Part shown: piece after piece, positions 24,906 to 34,655 of the stretch
Position numbering within the stretch: position 1 is the first letter of the stretch
How the letters are laid out: each line of letters starts with the position of its first letter
Assembly: GCA_021784835.1 (NCBI GenBank)
Contig: JAJYHI010000078.1
Location: forward strand, 1-48,341
Direction of reading: 5' to 3'
DNA length: 48,341 bases
From: a bacterium
Lineage (GTDB): Bacteria > SZUA-79 > Acidulodesulfobacterales > Acidulodesulfobacteraceae
The notes under the pieces: model-generated
Database searches by the model: none
What the model was told of the DNA's origin: nothing
Seen by the model: the letters and a program-made list of their open reading frames with translations, nothing else
Position numbers and translations under genes: made by a program

Positions 24906-26099
24906 GTGTTAGAAAAAAACCAGACAGCTTTCTTATCAATAAACGAAAATTTTAGCGTTAATCCGCGATATGACGAAATTCACGGCGGAAATATTATCGA
25001 TTACGGATACGAAAGCGGCATAATCGATTTTTCCGCCAACATAAACCCTCTTGGATTAAGTCCAAAAGCATCCGAAATTTTAAAAGATTTTAATAAATTA
25101 AAATTTTTTACGGAAAATTATCCAAAAAACTATCCTGAACTTTTCGTTAACGCTTTATCGTGCTATCACGGCATAGAAAGACAGTTTATATGCGAGGGCG
25201 CCGGAGCTTCCGAACTTATATTTAATATTACCGCTCGGTTAAATCCAAAAAACGTAATCATAGCAGAACCTTCATTTTATGAATATGAAAGAGCCGCTCT
25301 TTCAAAACTTCAAAAATCTAAAATTTTTCATATTAATACTTATTTATCGGAAAATTTTGAATTAAAAGAAAAAAGTTTATCTAAACTAATTAACTGCATA
25401 AGCGAAAACATCGTCGAAAACGATGTCGTATTCATAGCAAACCCTTCAAATCCGGCGGGAAATATAACCCCGCTTCAAACCATAATAAAAATACTAAAAA
25501 AACTTAAAGAAAAAAAAGCTTTTTTAATATTAGACGAATCCTTTATGGATTTTTGCGAAGATTTTTCGGCAAAACATCTGATTGCCGGAACAAGTTTGGA
25601 CGATAAAAAATTAGACGGCACGTATAAATTTGATAATTTAATAATAATAAGGTCTATGACTAAGTTTTTTGCGATGCCGGGACTCAGGATAGGCTACGCA
25701 TTTGCAAAACCGTTTTTGGCAAAACTTCTTTCGGAAACGTCCATTCCTTGGAAAATTACGTCTCTATCCGAGCAGATAGCTTATTTATCAATCTGCGACG
25801 ACGATTATATTTTACGCTCCAGACTGTTAATTAAAGAGTTAAGAAAAGATTTTGAAAATAAATTAAAAAAAATTAGGTTTTTAAGAATAATACCCGGTTC
25901 GGCAAACTTTTTTTTAATCAAAATAACCAATGAAAGTTTAAATGCAAAAAATCTAAAGAATTATCTTCTCGAATGCGGTATTTTAATAAGAAACTGCGGT
26001 AATTACAGAGGTTTAAACGACAAATATTTCAGGATAGCCGTAAGAAAAAAATCTGAAAACGACTATTTCATAAGCCGGTTAAAAAAAATAAAATTTTAA
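24906..26099 (+). CDS. cobD: Aminotransferase-like threonine-phosphate decarboxylase (CobD)
   Basis: A 397-residue PLP enzyme with a GTG start. EIHGGNI followed by IDFSANINPLGLSP is typical of L-threonine-O-3-phosphate decarboxylase, which makes the aminopropanol linker of cobalamin. Histidinol-phosphate aminotransferases, the closest alternative, lack the HGG start. The PLP lysine is in RSMTKFFAMPGLRIGYA near residue 253, and NPSNPAGN binds the cofactor phosphate region. cobQ, which acts at the preceding step of the same pathway, is at the other end of the window. Confidence 0.82.
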   Translation: MLEKNQTAFLSINENFSVNPRYDEIHGGNIIDYGYESGIIDFSANINPLGLSPKASEILKDFNKLKFFTENYPKNYPELFVNALSCYHGIERQFICEGAGASELIFNITARLNPKNVIIAEPSFYEYERAALSKLQKSKIFHINTYLSENFELKEKSLSKLINCISENIVENDVVFIANPSNPAGNITPLQTIIKILKKLKEKKAFLILDESFMDFCEDFSAKHLIAGTSLDDKKLDGTYKFDNLIIIRSMTKFFAMPGLRIGYAFAKPFLAKLLSETSIPWKITSLSEQIAYLSICDDDYILRSRLLIKELRKDFENKLKKIRFLRIIPGSANFFLIKITNESLNAKNLKNYLLECGILIRNCGNYRGLNDKYFRIAVRKKSENDYFISRLKKIKF

Positions 26100-26119
26100 A
26101 TTAACGGGCGTTAATGATT

Positions 26120-28186
26120 TTAAGAATGAAAATAATCGTAAATATTTTTTGCCGTCGTTTTATTTACGCCTTCTACCGCCGTAAGCTCTTCTACGGAAGA
26201 TTTTTTTATTCTCTCTATGCTTCCAAGCTCTTTTATTAAATTGCCGTAAATTTTTTTACCTACTCCGTCTATATTTAGCAAGTCGGAAGTAATCAGGGAC
26301 TTTGTCTTAATTTTAGAAAAATAAGAGACGGCAAACCTGTGCGCCTCGTCTCTTAATCTCATAAGCATTAGTATCGGTTCTTTATTTTTACCGAAATTAA
26401 CCTCGTTTTTCCTGTTAGGAAGATAAATTTTATCGATGCCGCCTTTTTCGTAAGGGTCTATTTTGCTTTTTAAATTTTTATAATTAGAGCCGGTATTACT
26501 ATTATAACCATTGTAACCGTCTTTTGATTTTGCTATTGCAATAAGAGCCGGCATATCTTCTTTTTTTATATTCTCCGCATCCGTAAACTCTTTAGCCGCT
26601 TTTACGAGAACGTTAAGCTGTCCTTTTCCTCCGTCAACCATAATGACGTCGGGAAGAGGGTCTTTGCCCGACGCGGCGCCTTTAAAACGTCTGCTTAACG
26701 CTTCGTACATCATGGCATAATCGTCCGGCGTATTTTTGGTTTGAATTCTGTAACGCCTATATAAAGAAGTATCTTTTTCGCCGTTTTTCAAAACGGCTTT
26801 TGAAGCAACGGCGTATGTACCGGAAATATTGGATATATCGAAACATTCTATAATTTCGGGAGTTTTGTTTAAGCGTAAAATATCTTTCAATAATAGCAGT
26901 TTTTTAAAATTAACGTTATCTTTATTGCGGAGGTAATGTCCTTTATTTACATCTTTATAATTAACTTCTCCAGCGGATTCGGCGTTTTCTGCACTTTCAT
27001 AAGCGGATATGGCAGTCGGCGCGATGCCTCCCTCAGAATCTCCTCCGTTTTTTTCAAAAAAATTCTTTTTAGCGTTTTCGTAAGCCATAACGACAATGGT
27101 ATCATATCTGTTCTTATTTCTTTTTAAATTTTCCGGATCTATAATTTTAACTTTCTTGCCGGAATATTTTTTAATATACTCGGAAAGGCTTTTTTTATTT
27201 TCTTCGTCAATTTTCACGGGAACAAATATCTCGTCGGGAATATCGGCGTTAATTTCTAAATTTTTAACGTAGTACCTATCCAAAAAGGCCGAAAGCATTT
27301 CGGCTTCCCTAAGATAAACATTTTTGAAAAAGAAATTTTTCGTACCGGTAACCCTGCCGTTTCTAATAATAAGGACGGTTATATCTATTTTGTCGTTTTG
27401 GATATAAAAACCTGCCGCATCTATATCTTTTTCTTCGTTAAACACTACCGCCTGTTTTTCGTTGATTTTAATTATAGCGTTTATCTTATCCCTTAATTTT
27501 ATCGCCGCCTCAAAATTTAATTCCTTTACGTGTTTATCCATCGACCGTTTCATGTCTCTTATTAACTGCCTGTTTTTACCCCTTAAAAGCAGTATTATAC
27601 CCTCTATAGATTTTTTGTAGGCGTTAATATCGACAAAGCCGCAGCACGGTCCCGAACACCTTTTTATTTGATAATAAAGACAGGGTTTTTTCTTTGCGGC
27701 GCAGGAATTAAACTTATTATCGGTACAAGTCCGCATTTTAAAAATCCTGTTGACGGTTTTTATGGTCTCGTTTACGGCAAAAGCGCTGGAATAAGGGCCG
27801 AAATAAAGCCCGTCGCCTTTTTTAAAACTTCTCGTTTTGATTATAAATGGGAAACCGGTTTTAGAATCGGCTATTTTTATATAAGGGTATGATTTATCGT
27901 CTTTAAGGCTTATGTTGTATTTAGGCTTATATTGCTTAATAAGTGTGTTTTCGAGTAAAAACGCCTCTAGTTCGTTGCCTGAAATTATAGTTTCTATGTC
28001 GTTTATTTTTGAAACTAAATGTTCCGTTTTTACGCCTGTATTTTTGCCGGAAAAATACTGGGAAACTCTTTTTTTTAAATTTTTTGCTTTCCCTACGTAA
28101 ATAACGTCGCCACCGGCATTTTTCATAATATAAACGCCCGGCGAACTCGAAATACCTTTAATCTTGGCAAACAAATTTTCGTTCAT
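26120..28186 (-). CDS. uvrC: Excinuclease ABC subunit C
   Basis: A 688-residue repair nuclease that makes both incisions. The N-terminal GIY-YIG domain has PGVYIMKNAGGDVIYVGKAK, the UVR domain KELNFEAAIKLRDKI binds UvrB, the RNase H-like C-terminal nuclease has IECFDISNISGTYAV, and a terminal helix-hairpin-helix pair has LLNIDGVGKKIYGNLIKE. Ser/Ala/Glu- and Asn/Gly-rich insertions near residues 380-420 and 565-580 make it longer than the usual 600-620. It lies 102 bases after uvrB on the same strand. Confidence 0.96.
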   Translation of the reverse strand: MNENLFAKIKGISSSPGVYIMKNAGGDVIYVGKAKNLKKRVSQYFSGKNTGVKTEHLVSKINDIETIISGNELEAFLLENTLIKQYKPKYNISLKDDKSYPYIKIADSKTGFPFIIKTRSFKKGDGLYFGPYSSAFAVNETIKTVNRIFKMRTCTDNKFNSCAAKKKPCLYYQIKRCSGPCCGFVDINAYKKSIEGIILLLRGKNRQLIRDMKRSMDKHVKELNFEAAIKLRDKINAIIKINEKQAVVFNEEKDIDAAGFYIQNDKIDITVLIIRNGRVTGTKNFFFKNVYLREAEMLSAFLDRYYVKNLEINADIPDEIFVPVKIDEENKKSLSEYIKKYSGKKVKIIDPENLKRNKNRYDTIVVMAYENAKKNFFEKNGGDSEGGIAPTAISAYESAENAESAGEVNYKDVNKGHYLRNKDNVNFKKLLLLKDILRLNKTPEIIECFDISNISGTYAVASKAVLKNGEKDTSLYRRYRIQTKNTPDDYAMMYEALSRRFKGAASGKDPLPDVIMVDGGKGQLNVLVKAAKEFTDAENIKKEDMPALIAIAKSKDGYNGYNSNTGSNYKNLKSKIDPYEKGGIDKIYLPNRKNEVNFGKNKEPILMLMRLRDEAHRFAVSYFSKIKTKSLITSDLLNIDGVGKKIYGNLIKELGSIERIKKSSVEELTAVEGVNKTTAKNIYDYFHS

Positions 28187-28288
28187 AATGAAAAAATACA
28201 GATAATATATACAAATATATCCTTTTGAATCATAATAAGAAAAAAATAATTTTCCAACGGCAATTTTTAGATAAGGATAATGCTAAAC

Positions 28289-30292
28289 TTAAACTTTATC
28301 CATTAAAAGCATATTTTTTTTGATATTGCGGATTTCGTCCCTGATATGCGCCGCTTCTTCAAAATTAAGTTCTTTTACGGCTCTTTTCATTTTTTTTGTT
28401 AAATTTTTAATAAGTTTTTCGGCTTCTTTAGGGTCTATTATCAGAGGCGAATTTTCGTCGAAACCGCCGGATAAATCTATGTAGTCCTGCTCAAATATCG
28501 TAGTCAACAGTCCGGCGATATTTTTTTTAACGGTTGTCGGCGTAATATTGTTTTCTTTATTAAATGTTTCCTGAATTTTCCTTCTTCGCTCCGTTTCGGA
28601 AATTGCAAATTTCATAGAATCGGTGATATTATTCCCGTAAAGTATTACTTTTCCCTTAATATTTCTTGCCGCCCTGCCTATAGTCTGAATCAATGATGTT
28701 TTGGAACGCAAAAAACCTTCTTTATCGGCATCTAAAATTCCGATTAATTCGACTTCTGGAATATCCAGCCCCTCCCTCAGAAGGTTTATGCCGACGAGCA
28801 CGTCGAATTCTCCAAGCCTTAACTCTCTTATGATTTTAAATCTTTCGAGCGAATCTATATCGGAGTGAAGATATTTTGCCTTTATGCCGCTGTCTATAAG
28901 AAATTCGGAAAGGTCTTCCGACATCCTTTTGGTAAGCGTGGTAACGAGCGCCCTGCCGCCTCCCGCGACCGTTTTTTTTATTTCCCCTATAATGTCGTCC
29001 ACCTGATTTGTTTCGGGTCTTACTTCGACTTCAGGGTCTATTAATCCTGTAGGCCGTATTATCTGCTCTACCACCTGCGAACTCACGCTAAGTTCGTAGT
29101 CTGCCGGAGTCGCAGAAACAAAAATAAGATTTTTTATATGCGACGAAAATTCCTCGAAATTAAGCGGGCGGTTGTCTAAAGCGCACGGCAGCCTGAAACC
29201 GTACTCCACCAAAGTAGATTTTCTTGAAATATCTCCGTTATACATCCCCTTGATTTGCGGAACGCTGACGTGGGATTCGTCTATCATTATTATAAAATCT
29301 TCGGGAAAATAATCCAAAAGCGTAGGCGGCGGTTCCCCTTTTTTTCTTCCCGTCAAATGCCTCGAATAATTTTCTATACCGGAACAATAGCCCATCTCCT
29401 GCATCATCTCAAGATCGTACATCGTCCGCTGTTCCAGCCTCTGGGCTTCTACAAGTTTGCCGAGCGCTTTAAGCTCCATAAGCCTTTCTTTTAATTCTTC
29501 TTTTATTGTTTTAACCGCGCTTTTCATCGTAACTTCGTCCGCCACGTAATGAGAAGCCGGATATATAGCAACTTTGGAAAGCCTGCGGATTATAACCCCT
29601 CTTAACGGGTCTATTTCTGCAATGGTCGAAACTTCGTTGCCGAAAAATTCTATTCTTATGGCGACTTCTTCTTCGTATGCCGGAAAAACATCGACGATAT
29701 CCCCTCTCACCCTGAACGTTCCGCGGTGAAAATCGATATCGTTTCTTTCGTATCTTATGTCGGTCAGTTTGTCTAAAACGTCGCTTAAGTTTATCTCGTC
29801 GCCTTTTTTCACCTCAATCAGCATATTGGCGTAACTTTCAGGCGAACCTAATCCGTAAATGCAGGATACCGACGCAATAACTATAACGTCCCGTCTGGAA
29901 AGGATAGAACGGGTAGCGGAATGTTTCATTTTATCTATCTGGTCGTTAATAGCCGAATCTTTTTCTATATAAAGGTCTTTAGACGGAACATACGCTTCAG
30001 GCTGGTAATAATCGTAATAGCTTATAAAAAATTCTACGGCGTTTTCCGGAAATAAGGATTTAAATTCGGAATAAAGCTGTCCTGCGAGGGTTTTATTGGG
30101 CGCTATTATAAGAGCCGGTCTTTGCAGTTCTTTTATGATGTTAGCCATCGTAAAAGTCTTTCCTGAGCCTGTTACGCCCAATAGCGTCTGATACCGAAAA
30201 TTTTTCTTTTCTATTCCGTCCGTTAACGCTTTAATCGCAACGGGCTGATCGCCTGCAGGAGTGTTTTCGGAAACAAGATTAAATAAATCCAT
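28289..30292 (-). CDS. uvrB: Excinuclease ABC subunit B
   Basis: A 667-residue DNA-damage helicase of normal length. Walker A is [14 protein letters not shown], the damage-probing beta-hairpin [20 protein letters not shown], Walker B MIDESHVS, motif [10 protein letters not shown] and motif [13 protein letters not shown]-terminal UVR domain ([16 protein letters not shown]) contacts UvrC. The region upstream holds a nested palindrome but no recognisable LexA box. Confidence 0.97.
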   Translation of the reverse strand: MDLFNLVSENTPAGDQPVAIKALTDGIEKKNFRYQTLLGVTGSGKTFTMANIIKELQRPALIIAPNKTLAGQLYSEFKSLFPENAVEFFISYYDYYQPEAYVPSKDLYIEKDSAINDQIDKMKHSATRSILSRRDVIVIASVSCIYGLGSPESYANMLIEVKKGDEINLSDVLDKLTDIRYERNDIDFHRGTFRVRGDIVDVFPAYEEEVAIRIEFFGNEVSTIAEIDPLRGVIIRRLSKVAIYPASHYVADEVTMKSAVKTIKEELKERLMELKALGKLVEAQRLEQRTMYDLEMMQEMGYCSGIENYSRHLTGRKKGEPPPTLLDYFPEDFIIMIDESHVSVPQIKGMYNGDISRKSTLVEYGFRLPCALDNRPLNFEEFSSHIKNLIFVSATPADYELSVSSQVVEQIIRPTGLIDPEVEVRPETNQVDDIIGEIKKTVAGGGRALVTTLTKRMSEDLSEFLIDSGIKAKYLHSDIDSLERFKIIRELRLGEFDVLVGINLLREGLDIPEVELIGILDADKEGFLRSKTSLIQTIGRAARNIKGKVILYGNNITDSMKFAISETERRRKIQETFNKENNITPTTVKKNIAGLLTTIFEQDYIDLSGGFDENSPLIIDPKEAEKLIKNLTKKMKRAVKELNFEEAAHIRDEIRNIKKNMLLMDKV

Positions 30293-30342
30293 AATGTTTT
30301 ATTATAACATTTTTGGCGGTTTTAAAACAGAAGAGGAATTTG

Positions 30343-30458
30343 CCCAAAATTGCCGATAGAAAATTTCTTTTCTGGATGAGCCGTCTAAATATCGACGGCT
30401 CATCCAGAATTTATAATATGTTGAAACAGTTTCAAAGATTTCTATCGGCAAATTTGGG
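30343..30458. repeat. Nested palindrome upstream of uvrB
   Basis: Outer arms CCCAAAATTGCCGATAGAAA (30343-30362) and their complement at 30439-30458 match in 19 of 20 positions. Inside lie a perfect 16-bp hairpin with an eight-base loop (TTCTGGATGAGCCGTC at 30370-30385, complement at 30394-30409) and a small palindrome TTGAAAC-A-GTTTCAA (30421-30435). The whole 116 bases can fold as a three-way junction. No T-run follows, so it is not a normal terminator. It fills nearly all of the rmuC-uvrB gap. Confidence 0.75.
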
Positions 30459-30467
30459 ATTTAGGAT

Positions 30468-31973
30468 TTACTCGTTTTCGATGGAAGGTATATAATCTTT
30501 ATCGTCTTTTTCGTCTCCGTCGAACTTCGCGGCATCTAGAGTTTTGGATGTTTTTGCGCCGAGAAGCCTCATTTTTTCAAGTCTGGACATTATATTGCCT
30601 TTTCCCGACGAAAGAAGACTTTTTGCGTTATTATAGGATGCGGATGTTTTTTCTATAGAAGTTCCTATATCTTCCATGCTTTTAGCAAAAGAACAAAATT
30701 TATCGTAAAGGTTTCCCGCTAACGTCATCACTTCTGCCGCTTTCTCATGGCTTTTTTCCTGAATCCATAAATTATAAACTATTTTAAGGATTAGCAAAAT
30801 AATGGAGGGTGTAGCTATTATAACTTTTTTCCCGTATGCGTATGTCAAAAGATCCCTGTCGTAGTTTACGGCGGCTGTATAAGCAAACTCTATCGGTATA
30901 AACATAATAACCGAATCTAAACTTTTTAATCCGTATAGGGCTGTATATTTTTTGTCGCTTAACTCGTTTATGTGTCTTTTAATCGAAAGAATATGCGATT
31001 TAAGAAATTTTTCGGGGTCGTCATCCGAATTAGAATCGGATTTAATGTAAACCGCCGAAGAATCTGCGCCGTTTCCGTATGCCAAACTCATATATTTTTC
31101 GTAATCCGTTAAAGAAACTTTTGAGTCTATAATTAAATCCCTATCCTTTGGAAGATGCACTATAACGTCCGGCCTTAAATTTATTTTTTCGTCCATTTCG
31201 TTTACGGTTTTTACGGTCTTCTGGATTTCATACTGTATTCCTTCGATTAATTCGGAATATTCCAAAAGCTGTTCCAGTATCATCTCGCCCCAGTCGCCCT
31301 GAACCTTTCCGCTGCCTCTTAGCGCAGAAGTAAGATTGTCGGTCGTCTGCTTCATGACGTCTTGGGTATCTATGAGTTTTTTAATTTCGTTTTGAAGCGA
31401 AAACCTCTGTTTAGACTCCTTATCGTAAGTTTCCTCCACCTTTTTTTGAAACTCCAGAATCTTTTCGGAAAGAGGGTTAAGTATGCCGCTAATGCTGTCT
31501 TTATTGATTTCTATAAGTTTTTTACTTTTTTCTTCTAGTATTTTTGAAGACAAATTTTCGGAAAGATTTTCAAAAGCCTGTTTAAAATCAAGAAATTCAT
31601 CTTTTTGACGTTTTAATCTGTCTTCGTAATCGGATTTAATATTTTCAATCTTTTCAAGCAGGTTTTTGTTTTCGGTCGATATTTCAGAAATTTTTACAGA
31701 CAGATTTTTGTTTTCTTCCCTAAGATTTTCGGTTAGGACGGCGGCAGAATTAAGCTCCGCGCCTAAAACCTCAAGCCTGCCGTTTAAAGATTTAGCCTCT
31801 TCTTCCAGCGTTATATTTTGCTTTATAAGACCGTCCTTTTCATCTCGGCTTGCGTCTATTAATCCGTCTATCGTCTTTTTGCTTTTTTTTACATACGAAG
31901 CAAAATAAACGGCAAGCACAATCGAAGCCGCAAAAAAAATAACAAACAGCGATAAAAATAGGTAAGTAAGCAT
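30468..31973 (-). CDS. rmuC: RmuC-family DNA recombination protein
   Basis: A 501-residue protein with an N-terminal membrane anchor (about 3-27), a long coiled coil (about 30-165) and the RmuC nuclease-like domain from about 170 to 450 (VQGDWGEMILEQLLEYS, RPDVIVHLPKDRDLIIDSKV, VIMFIPIEFAYTAAV, IIATPSIILLILKIVY). RmuC limits inversions at short inverted repeats, which is notable beside a large palindrome. It ends ten bases after the palindrome on the same strand as uvrBC. Confidence 0.93.
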   Translation of the reverse strand: MLTYLFLSLFVIFFAASIVLAVYFASYVKKSKKTIDGLIDASRDEKDGLIKQNITLEEEAKSLNGRLEVLGAELNSAAVLTENLREENKNLSVKISEISTENKNLLEKIENIKSDYEDRLKRQKDEFLDFKQAFENLSENLSSKILEEKSKKLIEINKDSISGILNPLSEKILEFQKKVEETYDKESKQRFSLQNEIKKLIDTQDVMKQTTDNLTSALRGSGKVQGDWGEMILEQLLEYSELIEGIQYEIQKTVKTVNEMDEKINLRPDVIVHLPKDRDLIIDSKVSLTDYEKYMSLAYGNGADSSAVYIKSDSNSDDDPEKFLKSHILSIKRHINELSDKKYTALYGLKSLDSVIMFIPIEFAYTAAVNYDRDLLTYAYGKKVIIATPSIILLILKIVYNLWIQEKSHEKAAEVMTLAGNLYDKFCSFAKSMEDIGTSIEKTSASYNNAKSLLSSGKGNIMSRLEKMRLLGAKTSKTLDAAKFDGDEKDDKDYIPSIENE

Positions 31974-31980
31974 TTTAAAT

Positions 31981-34089
31981 TTAGCGCCTGTCGTGCGCTA
32001 ATCCTATAATTTGATAAATATCGTCAAATCCGTTTTCCGCCAAATAATTTTTTAATCCGGCGGAAATTTCCGGTATTATTTTTGGATTTACGAAAGAGTA
32101 AGTTCCCACGGCTACGGCGGTAGCTCCGGCGAGAAAAAATTCAACCGCATCCTGCCACGAACTTATGCCGCCCATTCCTATAACGGGGATTCTTACGGCA
32201 TTATAAACGTCGCCGACAAGCTTAATGGCGACGGGTTTAACGGCCGCTCCGGAAAGGCCTCCGTAACCCCTGCTAAGTTTGAATTTTTTGGTTTTTATGT
32301 CTATGCTAGCCGCAGGCAAGGTATTTATCAAAGAAATAATATCTGCTCCGGCTTTTTCGCAAACTTCGGCTATAAAAGATATATCGTTTACCATAGGGGT
32401 CAACTTTACTATTAAAGGAATTTTTCCGCCGGTACTTTCCTTGACGGAAGAAACGAGTTCATATACTACTTCCGGATCGGAACCGAAAGACCTGCCGCCT
32501 TCTTTTATATTCGGGCATGAGATGTTTGCTTCTATAGCGCTAATACCTTCCGTTTCCCCCAATTTTTTTGCGAGCTCTGCGTATTCTTCTATACTGCTCC
32601 CGTAAAAATTAACTATTACCGGTTTATTTAAAGTTTTTAAAAAAGGCATTTTAGCTTCTATAAATTTATCGTATCCGACGTTCTGAAGCCCTATCGAATT
32701 AATCATGCCGCATGAAGTTTCGCAAATTCTGGGCATTTCGTTCCCTTTAGAAGGACTGAGGGATATTCCTTTGGTAACAAGCGCTCCGAAATTATTATAT
32801 TCTATTATTTCAAAGAATTCTTCTCCATATCCGAACGTACCTGAAGCAGGCATAACGGGATAGTCTAATTTTAGGTTTCCGAGTTTTACCGAAATATCGG
32901 GAGAAACAATTTTAACGCCGTCTTTGAGCGATGAATATGCGGAAGCGTTGCTTCGCTCAACTACCGAAGACTGCTCTGCGGCGGTTTCGCGGCCTTTACC
33001 CGTTTTTCCCGCTTTGTTTATAGAACTTGATGGATTTTCGTTTTCGGAAATGAAAATTTCGGAGGCGTAAAAAACGGGGCCGTCCTTACATACTCTTTTA
33101 TACTGAAATTCAACGCTTTTGCCGCTGACGCCGGAATTTGCGCCGTCGTTTATGCCGTCACATACAGGGGGTTCCGATATGTTATCTTTAATATTATCGG
33201 TTTCGGATATATCTTCATTTAAGTTTTTATTAACGGAAGATTTGGATATATTGCCGGCATTATTATCGGGTTTAGTTTTAACTACGCATCCTAAACATAC
33301 GCCTATACCGCATCCGAAACTTTCTTCAAGCGATACCTGCAGTTTTCCGGAAAGTCCGTCCGTATAAAATCTGGAAATTAGCGAATTAAGCATAGGTTTA
33401 GGTCCGCAGGCATAAAAAGACGTATTTTCTAAATTTTTATAAACGTCTATATTTTCGTAAAGCAGATCTACGATACTGCCTTTGTAGCCGAAAGAGCCGT
33501 CGTCGGTAGCAAAGTAAACTTCGTCGAACATAGCGTGAATGCTGTGCCTGAAATAAAGTTCTTCGGCTTTTTTAGCTCCGTAGTATAAAACGGTTTTAAC
33601 ATAATTTACTGAATTTTCGGAATTTACCGATTCCTCGTCCTGCACCGTAGATTGAGCGTCTGCAGATAACGATTCTCCTAAAAAAAGCGGAATGGTATGC
33701 AAAGGCGCTATGCCTATACCTCCTGCAATAAGAACGTTAATGCCCGCGTTTTTGTTTTTTTTATTTAAACTAAATCCGTTTCCCAAAGGACCCGTAACGT
33801 CTAAATAAGTTCCTTCCTTAATATTGCTCAATATCTCCGTGCCTTTTCCGAAAACTCTGTATAAAATTTCAAATTCCGAATCGTTAAATTTATTGAATAT
33901 CGAAAAAGGCCTGCTCAAAAGAGGATTCAGTCCGTCGGGGTTAATTTTAACCATAACAAACTGCCCCGGTTTAAAATTTGCCGCGATAAAATCGTTTTTT
34001 ATTCTTAAAATATAAGTGCCTTCGGTATCTTTTATTTTTCTATTTACGGTAACGAGACATTTTTCGCTTACGATTCTTTTACCATGCAT
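31981..34089 (-). CDS. Fused dihydroorotate dehydrogenase PyrK-PyrD
   Basis: A 702-residue fusion of both class 1B subunits. Residues 1-340 are PyrK: flavin region LSRPFSIFNKF, NAD region VLIAGGIGIAPLHTIPLF, FYACGPKPML and the [2Fe-2S] loop CGIGVCLGC at about 260-268. The fourth cluster cysteine, in YKRVCKDGPVF near 334, comes after an insertion of about 50 residues rich in Asn, Asp and Ser. A second flexible linker (about 345-392) leads to PyrD (395-702): VMPASGTFGYG, NISCPNIKEGG and GMGGISSWQDA. It oxidises dihydroorotate with NAD. It overlaps rimI by 22 bases. Confidence 0.92.
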   Translation of the reverse strand: MHGKRIVSEKCLVTVNRKIKDTEGTYILRIKNDFIAANFKPGQFVMVKINPDGLNPLLSRPFSIFNKFNDSEFEILYRVFGKGTEILSNIKEGTYLDVTGPLGNGFSLNKKNKNAGINVLIAGGIGIAPLHTIPLFLGESLSADAQSTVQDEESVNSENSVNYVKTVLYYGAKKAEELYFRHSIHAMFDEVYFATDDGSFGYKGSIVDLLYENIDVYKNLENTSFYACGPKPMLNSLISRFYTDGLSGKLQVSLEESFGCGIGVCLGCVVKTKPDNNAGNISKSSVNKNLNEDISETDNIKDNISEPPVCDGINDGANSGVSGKSVEFQYKRVCKDGPVFYASEIFISENENPSSSINKAGKTGKGRETAAEQSSVVERSNASAYSSLKDGVKIVSPDISVKLGNLKLDYPVMPASGTFGYGEEFFEIIEYNNFGALVTKGISLSPSKGNEMPRICETSCGMINSIGLQNVGYDKFIEAKMPFLKTLNKPVIVNFYGSSIEEYAELAKKLGETEGISAIEANISCPNIKEGGRSFGSDPEVVYELVSSVKESTGGKIPLIVKLTPMVNDISFIAEVCEKAGADIISLINTLPAASIDIKTKKFKLSRGYGGLSGAAVKPVAIKLVGDVYNAVRIPVIGMGGISSWQDAVEFFLAGATAVAVGTYSFVNPKIIPEISAGLKNYLAENGFDDIYQIIGLAHDRR

Positions 34090-34649
34090 AAAGCATCTTC
34101 TCCGTCGTCTTCATAATAGTTTTTTCTTAACATAAATATCTTAAACCCGAATTTTTTATATAAATTAATTGCGGCAATGTTTGAGGTTCTGACTTCAAGA
34201 AAGAAATATTTTATTCCGGCTTCCGAATTTTTTTTTATTACCCTGCTTAACATCAGAGAGCCTATGCCTTTAGACTGCATTTCTTTGGAAACCGTGATAT
34301 CGAGTATATGCATTTCGTCTATAACGTTATAATAAATAAAAAAACCGACGATTAATGATTGTAATCCTATTTTTAAGGCGGGTTCAATATCTTTTTCGGT
34401 GAATTTTTTTAAAGCAAGACGCTTATCGCCGCCGTCCGCAGAGCCGGAATCGGAATAACATATTAAAAATCCCGAACCTTCTCGTTTTAGCTCTTCGTCG
34501 AACATTTTTCTGTCCCAGAGCGTCTGCGAAGACTCAATATGTATATCGAACATTCTGCCGATAAGATATTCCGTCAGAATATCTTTTCCGCCGTTATTTG
34601 CCGAAGCCGGCGGATTTAATTCTTTCAGGTCTAAAAAATTTATTTTCAC
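34068..34649 (-). CDS. rimI: GNAT acetyltransferase, RimI-like
   Basis: A 193-residue acetyltransferase. The acetyl-CoA loop is VSKEMQSKGIGSLMLSRVI, followed by FFLEVRTSNIAAINLYKKFG, a combination typical of RimI (ribosomal protein N-alanine acetyltransferase). Expected RimI length is about 150; the first 75 residues are longer and weakly conserved. It overlaps pyrK-pyrD, so the two are co-expressed. Confidence 0.78.
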   Translation of the reverse strand: MKINFLDLKELNPPASANNGGKDILTEYLIGRMFDIHIESSQTLWDRKMFDEELKREGSGFLICYSDSGSADGGDKRLALKKFTEKDIEPALKIGLQSLIVGFFIYYNVIDEMHILDITVSKEMQSKGIGSLMLSRVIKKNSEAGIKYFFLEVRTSNIAAINLYKKFGFKIFMLRKNYYEDDGEDALCMVKES

Positions 34650-34655
34650 GTCTTT

